Assembly: GCA_016840185.1 (NCBI GenBank)
Contig: JAEOSV010000089.1
Span: 1-9,310 of the forward strand
DNA from: Candidatus Hermodarchaeota archaeon
Lineage (GTDB): Archaea > Asgardarchaeota > Hermodarchaeia > Hermodarchaeales > Hermodarchaeaceae
DNA: 9,310 nucleotides
Reading direction: 5' to 3'
A program made the position numbers and the translations under genes. Positions 5,772-9,310 of this stretch are shown here, piece by piece. Position 1 is the first letter of the stretch. Every line of letters begins with the position of its first letter. The notes below the pieces were generated by a model, which made no database searches, was not told the origin of the DNA, and worked only from the letters and a program-made list of their open reading frames with translations.

Positions 5772-7046
5772 CTAGCCTGTTAGGGTTTTGAGAGCTTCAA
5801 TTAATGTGTCGACTTCTTCGATTATGTTGAAGAAGTGAAAACTTGCTCGCACATTTCCATTATATTGATCGAGTACTCCGAGAAGTTCCATCAACGGTTG
5901 ACAACAATGATGGCCTGCTCGAGTAAGAATTTTCCATTGGGAATCTAAAGCTAAACTAACATCATGGGACCCCCATCCCTCAATGTTGAAGCAGACTGCA
6001 CCAATCTTCCAAGTCATATCCTCCTTTGGACCATAAACAATGAGGTTTGGTAAGTCGCGAATTCCGTCCAGGAGATGTTTGGTCAACTTGTGTTCTTGTT
6101 CGGCAACGCGGTCAATACCAATTCGATTCACATATTTGACTGCAGCACCCAAGGCAATTAACCCGATGATGTTTGGTGTTCCCGCATCCCATCGCCTAGC
6201 ACGATGATCACCACGAAGCATATAATCATCTGCAGTGACAGAAGCAATCACGCCACCGCCAACCTCCGATGGAGCCATCCGCCTGATTAGTTCGTCGCGA
6301 ACATAAAGCCCTCCAGTTCCAGGTGGCCCTAGCGGACCCTTATGCCCTGAAAAGGAGTAGAAATCACATCCTAACACCTTTACATCCAAGGGCATGTGCC
6401 CAACACCCTGTGCTCCATCGATAAAGACCAAACAATTTGGATTTGCTGATTTGATTGCACGAATAATGGCAGGGACATCATGTTTGGTACCCATTGCATT
6501 CGATGCATGCTGAAAGGCAACGAATTCTGTATTCTCATCCACTACCTCAGTAAACATTTCCGGCAATAACCGACCTTCAATTGTAGGAGTTATTGTTTGG
6601 AACTGAGCATTGACATACTTTGCCATTCGCATCCAGGGCAAGAAATTCGAATGGTGTTCCAACAGCGTCGTGACAATCTTACTCTCGGGTGTCCATTTCA
6701 CAAGGGGGGGAGCAAATTTGAATCCAGTACTCCAGCGATTGAGAAATTGATGTTCCAATGCATAGGCTACATGGTTCGCCGCTTGGGTTTGATTTCGTGT
6801 AAAAATAAATTCTTCAACATCACAATGAAGTAGTCGTTTGGCGATTTCTTCTCGCGCTGCATCACATACCTCGGAGGCTTTTGCTGCAATTGAGTAAGCC
6901 CCTCTTTCCACATTTGCACAATATTCCTCAAAGTATTCTACAGTAGCATCTATAATCGGGCTAGGCACTGGCGTTGTTGCACCATTATCAAGATAGATGT
7001 ATTGTTGGGTGATTGGCAAATCGCGACGCATGTCTTCAGGATTCAT
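5772..7046 (-). CDS. sufS: SufS-type cysteine desulfurase (aminotransferase class V)
   Basis: This PLP enzyme converts cysteine to alanine and leaves a persulfide on its own cysteine for Fe-S cluster, thiocofactor or tRNA thiolation pathways. The 424-residue protein is full length. It shows YLDNGATTPVP (18-28), EHHSN (130-134), the PLP site D210 with Q213 (FIDGAQGVGH), the Schiff-base lysine K236 (SFSGHKGPLGPPGTGGLY), and RAGHHCCQP with the SufS active cysteine C381 and an adjacent second cysteine C382. The end (NVRASFHFFNIIEEVDTLIEAL) is typical. Compared with usual SufS proteins there is an extra segment before the EHHSN strand, residues about 101-122. The group II arrangement (GHHC) separates it from IscS/NifS. 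GGAGG at 7053-7057, 6 bases before the ATG, fixes the start. Its stop is 2 bases from the stop of the E1-like gene, so the 3' ends of the two transcripts probably overlap. A dyad at 7063-7082 suggests repression at its promoter. Confidence 0.94.
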   Translation of the reverse strand: MNPEDMRRDLPITQQYIYLDNGATTPVPSPIIDATVEYFEEYCANVERGAYSIAAKASEVCDAAREEIAKRLLHCDVEEFIFTRNQTQAANHVAYALEHQFLNRWSTGFKFAPPLVKWTPESKIVTTLLEHHSNFLPWMRMAKYVNAQFQTITPTIEGRLLPEMFTEVVDENTEFVAFQHASNAMGTKHDVPAIIRAIKSANPNCLVFIDGAQGVGHMPLDVKVLGCDFYSFSGHKGPLGPPGTGGLYVRDELIRRMAPSEVGGGVIASVTADDYMLRGDHRARRWDAGTPNIIGLIALGAAVKYVNRIGIDRVAEQEHKLTKHLLDGIRDLPNLIVYGPKEDMTWKIGAVCFNIEGWGSHDVSLALDSQWKILTRAGHHCCQPLMELLGVLDQYNGNVRASFHFFNIIEEVDTLIEALKTLTG

Positions 7047-7142
7047 AGTAGGCCTCCAATAAATGAGTCAACTACGACTCATATTCTACCCATCGTAATT
7101 GAAACTTCCCCTCAAAACCTTCGTGCTAGTTACACATTTTTC
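7047..7142 (-). promoter_or_regulatory. Promoter and leader of the desulfurase gene
   Basis: This 96-base gap separates the helicase stop from the desulfurase start, both on the minus strand. Reading on the minus strand it has a purine-rich GAGGGGAAG block, a TATA-like TAGAATAT at about 7081-7088, the 7+6+7 dyad, and the strong GGAGG ribosome site. Its own promoter plus dyad suggest the desulfurase can be controlled separately from the helicase. Confidence 0.4.
7063..7082. promoter_or_regulatory. Dyad-symmetric operator candidate upstream of the desulfurase
   Basis: A perfect inverted repeat, ATGAGTC-N6-GACTCAT, ends 16 bases before the desulfurase ATG (7046). It lies immediately downstream of, and slightly overlaps, a TATA-like element (TAGAATAT on the reverse strand, about 7081-7088). 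In an archaeal promoter the start of transcription would then fall near 7060, so a dimeric regulator bound here would cover the space between TATA box and start site. The identity of the binding protein is unknown. Confidence 0.5.
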
Positions 7143-8903
7143 CTAGCTTGTAACAGAATTTGTGGAAACCATCGTGTTCAATCGTTTACCCATTAGTTGG
7201 AGAAACATAGTATCACGTTTCAACGATTTCTCGGCTTCTATGGTCTGATCATAACTTAGAGTATACAATGTTTTGATGGTTTGCACGTTACTGCGAATTC
7301 GGCCCAAACTTTGCTCATACCGGGCTAGCGATAGGGTAGTACCATAATAGATTCCGACATCGGCTTCGGGTAAATCTGTCCCCTTCTCAATCAAACGTTC
7401 CGAGGCAAATAGAGCAGTCGCTTCACCCGCTTTGAAAGCTTTTATCCGTGCGTATTGTGTGGAGCCACTCATTTTTCCGTGAACATAGGTACTTGAGATA
7501 CCCTTCTGTGTTGCACGATTGGCTAGGTGACGTGTCATGTCGACAAAACGACACAGGATGAGGATCTTTTTGCCTTGCGTTGAAAACCGATCTAGCCAAT
7601 AGAGAAGCCGTTGTTCTTTCTGATCAGGAACTCGATTGTGTGTTCGTTCTTCCACTCTTTCTTTGATAGTAGAGAAATCGGGATTTGAGAGGAGTATTTT
7701 ATTTGTGATTTTATTGATGAAGGCGCTGAAGGATGTGAAAGTGCCTTCGAGGAGATGTTGACGAGCAACGGTCATGAGAAGATATGCACGAGCGGCACTA
7801 AGAATTATGTTGACTTGTTGTTCGTTACCATCGTAGTGTTGAAGAAGCTTCTTCTTTGATCCTTTCTTTCCCAAGAGGTCAGTGATAAACAGGAGAATTC
7901 GGTCACTGGGAATTTGTTTCGCCCCGGTGATAATTTGGTATGCACTATTCAGTCGTTTGAGTTGCGCTCGTTTGATTCCTGAAATTAACTCATCAACTGC
8001 AGTTATCCATTCATCAAAAACCCGAATACGTTTCAGGTCATAGGCCGGTTGATAATGTTCAAAATCATCACCGATTGGACGAATTTCAGTGACAAGTTCA
8101 TCCCCACCAAAGGTTTTTTTCAAAAGATCAATTTTCACATCCTGCGACAACGATGCAGTTAATCCAATGAGGATGCGTTCTGAGCTCGTATTCGTGAGGT
8201 TAAGGAATTGAAGAATTGGTTCGTAGGTTTTATTCATGCGATAGCTTTGAAAGGAGAACTCGTGAATTACTTGATTAGCTAGACGCGACTCATCGATTTC
8301 ATTGTCAATGGTGTCAGAAGCCTCGAGTTCATGTTTTAAGTCAGTGATAATTTGGCCGAAGGTTCGTCCATTCCCAAATCGCTTCTCGACGTATGCTATC
8401 GTTTCTGCACGAGGACGTTTCTTCCCGTAACTTTGGGCAAAAATATCAAGGATTTCATCAATGATAACCACTTTGACCTTGTCAAGGGTCTCCTTGTCGA
8501 TGCGTTTTGTTTTTCCTGTAACTGCATTCATCAACAGGATAGGTGTCGCAAAAATAAATTTGGCCAGAGCTGCATGTTGCCGGGCCATTTGAGCGGGTAG
8601 GGTTTTCTGGTCATCTAACAAGAAGAGGTATCCATGTGAGGTTAGCCCGTAGGTTTTAGCCATTTCAAATAATTGGTGTTTTAGTTTACGATCCTGAACG
8701 AGAAAAAGGACCTTGTCGTCCTCAGCTAGAATGTTCCGTTCGAACAGCATTTCCAAGGTCAACGTTGAGATGAAGGTTTTTCCCATGCCTGTAGGGAGAA
8801 GCACTACGAACACTCTTCGATTACTATTTTCAAGGGTATTCAGGATTTGGTCTCTTGCATTGAGCTGATACAGGCGAGGTGTAAACTTAGCTTCTTTCGC
8901 CAC
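7143..8903 (-). CDS. SF2 helicase/translocase (XPB/COG1061- or Hef-like) with a helical insertion
   Basis: This is an ATP-dependent nucleic-acid translocase. Numbering from a TTG at 8942: TPRLYQLNARDQ (21-32) is the Q-like entry motif; LLPTGMGKT (48-56) is Walker A; VVIIDEIL (158-165) is motif II, reading DEIL rather than DEAH; LTAS (261-264) is motif III; KILILCRF (458-465) and YVHGKMSG (486-493) belong to the second RecA domain; RLIEKGTDLPEADVGIYYG (516-534) is motif V; and QSLGRIRS (544-551) is motif VI with both arginine fingers. Motifs V and VI resemble XPB/COG1061 proteins. A long charged helical insert (about 300-450) separates the two RecA domains, as in Hef and RIG-I relatives. No nuclease domain is visible. 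The start is set at GTG 8903 (residue 14, giving 586 residues): a GGTG at 8910-8913 lies 6 bases upstream, and the TATA-like box at 8949-8956 would place transcription start near 8927, inside the TTG-initiated frame. Substrate and role, repair or other, are unknown. Confidence 0.85.
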   Translation of the reverse strand: MAKEAKFTPRLYQLNARDQILNTLENSNRRVFVVLLPTGMGKTFISTLTLEMLFERNILAEDDKVLFLVQDRKLKHQLFEMAKTYGLTSHGYLFLLDDQKTLPAQMARQHAALAKFIFATPILLMNAVTGKTKRIDKETLDKVKVVIIDEILDIFAQSYGKKRPRAETIAYVEKRFGNGRTFGQIITDLKHELEASDTIDNEIDESRLANQVIHEFSFQSYRMNKTYEPILQFLNLTNTSSERILIGLTASLSQDVKIDLLKKTFGGDELVTEIRPIGDDFEHYQPAYDLKRIRVFDEWITAVDELISGIKRAQLKRLNSAYQIITGAKQIPSDRILLFITDLLGKKGSKKKLLQHYDGNEQQVNIILSAARAYLLMTVARQHLLEGTFTSFSAFINKITNKILLSNPDFSTIKERVEERTHNRVPDQKEQRLLYWLDRFSTQGKKILILCRFVDMTRHLANRATQKGISSTYVHGKMSGSTQYARIKAFKAGEATALFASERLIEKGTDLPEADVGIYYGTTLSLARYEQSLGRIRSNVQTIKTLYTLSYDQTIEAEKSLKRDTMFLQLMGKRLNTMVSTNSVTS

Positions 8904-9095
8904 ATTAAACACCGTGCATTGACTGCCATAGGGCGATTTCAATTTAGGTTTATATTATTTTGGAAAAACCGTTGGAAGACTACCAAATTGGCGCTTAAAA
9001 AGAAGTGGATTAGTGAGTGCCCAAGACTTAAATTCCATACAAGAACCAAAACTTAACGATGTTAACATCCACCCCATCAAAAGGAGGTTTTTGTA
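8904..9095. promoter_or_regulatory. Divergent promoter region, helicase / COG2522-type regulator
   Basis: This 192-base gap drives two outward genes. For the helicase, the reverse strand of 8949-8956 reads AATATAAA, a good archaeal TATA box, about 46 bases before GTG 8903. For the regulator there are two TATA-like candidates on the plus strand, CTTAAAAAGA at 8994-9003 preceded by GGCG, and CTTAAATT at 9027-9034. The second would start transcription near 9056-9058. A strong ribosome site, AAGGAGG at 9081-9087, lies 8 bases before the regulator ATG. No RNA gene or repeat array is seen. Confidence 0.45.
9058..9069. promoter_or_regulatory. Perfect 12-base palindrome, operator candidate for the regulator gene
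   Basis: GATGTTAACATC is its own reverse complement and ends 26 bases before the regulator ATG. It lies about 27 bases downstream of the TATA-like CTTAAATT, where transcription would be expected to begin. Binding there would block initiation, and autoregulation by the adjacent helix-turn-helix protein is the simplest reading. A 12-base palindrome at one given place is rare by chance but can occur somewhere in a region this long. Confidence 0.4.
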
Positions 9096-9310
9096 ATGGC
9101 ATTCCCCTGTGAAACTGTTGTATGGAAAGCGCTTCCGGCAATCAAATCGTCACTAGCTCGGGCGCTTGTCAAAGAGGGGATGACGCAAGTCCAAGTTTCC
9201 AAAATTTTGGGAACTACAGAAGCCACAATTTCCCATTATATGAAAGGCGAACGTGGTTCATCGGTAGTATTAGGACAACACATCCAAGATGCTGTCGACG
9301 AGCTAGCTAA
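9096..9310 (+). CDS. Archaeal helix-turn-helix transcriptional regulator, COG2522 type (C-terminally cut by window edge)
   Basis: The first 71 codons are present and the frame is open at the right edge. The N-terminus MAFPCETVVWKALPAIKSSLARALVKEG follows the pattern of a small archaeal regulator family (C-E-x-x-V-W-x-x-LPAIR-x-x-LAK-x-LV). It is followed by a helix-turn-helix at about residues 30-54 (TQVQVSKILGTTEATISHYM, then KGERG), in which ILGTTEATISHY is the turn and recognition helix. Family members are usually a little over 100 residues and often end in a cysteine cluster; that part would lie outside the window. The protein should bind DNA as a dimer in the cytoplasm. The ATG at 9096 is fixed by AAGGAGG, 8 bases upstream. 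It diverges from the helicase gene, and the palindrome just upstream may be its own operator. Confidence 0.85.
   Translation, partial: MAFPCETVVWKALPAIKSSLARALVKEGMTQVQVSKILGTTEATISHYMKGERGSSVVLGQHIQDAVDELA

Noticed and set aside
7143..9310. Antiviral defence island with the helicase
   Set aside because: No nuclease, methylase, toxin-antitoxin pair, CRISPR repeat or integrase signal accompanies the helicase.

Overview
The window looks archaeal. Translation starts have GGAGG/GGTG-type Shine-Dalgarno sites, several promoters look like TATA boxes 20-30 bases upstream of a short leader, and the right edge holds a regulator of an archaeal helix-turn-helix family (COG2522 type). A CIA2-like MIP18 protein, a stand-alone XylR-N/V4R sensor and a large coiled-coil protein fit an Asgard-like archaeon, but that placement is inference; no rRNA or marker gene is present. 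Nearly all of the sequence is coding, and there is no tRNA, rRNA, CRISPR array or transposon. No gene-free stretch exceeds about 200 bases.

Layout. Left block, minus strand (1-3161): the start of a glycerol-kinase-like FGGY kinase (cut by the edge), a secreted membrane-anchored M14 zinc carboxypeptidase, a V4R-domain small-molecule sensor with a recognisable zinc tetrad, and a MIP18/CIA2-like Fe-S assembly protein. Centre, plus strand (3353-5769): a two-gene unit with a 547-residue coiled-coil protein ending in a probable winged helix, followed 20 bases later by an E1-like (MoeB/ThiF/UbaA-type) adenylyltransferase. Facing it, with only 2 bases between the stop codons, is a SufS-type cysteine desulfurase (minus, 5772-7046). 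Right block: an SF2 helicase (minus) divergent from the COG2522-type regulator (plus, cut by the edge).

How the genes may work together: the desulfurase makes persulfide sulfur from cysteine, the E1-like enzyme can activate a ubiquitin-fold sulfur carrier by adenylation, and the MIP18 protein belongs to a family that helps deliver Fe-S clusters. All three sit within about 4.3 kb, which suggests a sulfur-mobilisation neighbourhood. The carrier protein is not in the window. The coiled-coil/winged-helix protein is the part I cannot explain, and its link to the E1-like gene is the most interesting lead. Two clean dyads lie at the probable promoters of the desulfurase and of the regulator and look like operators.
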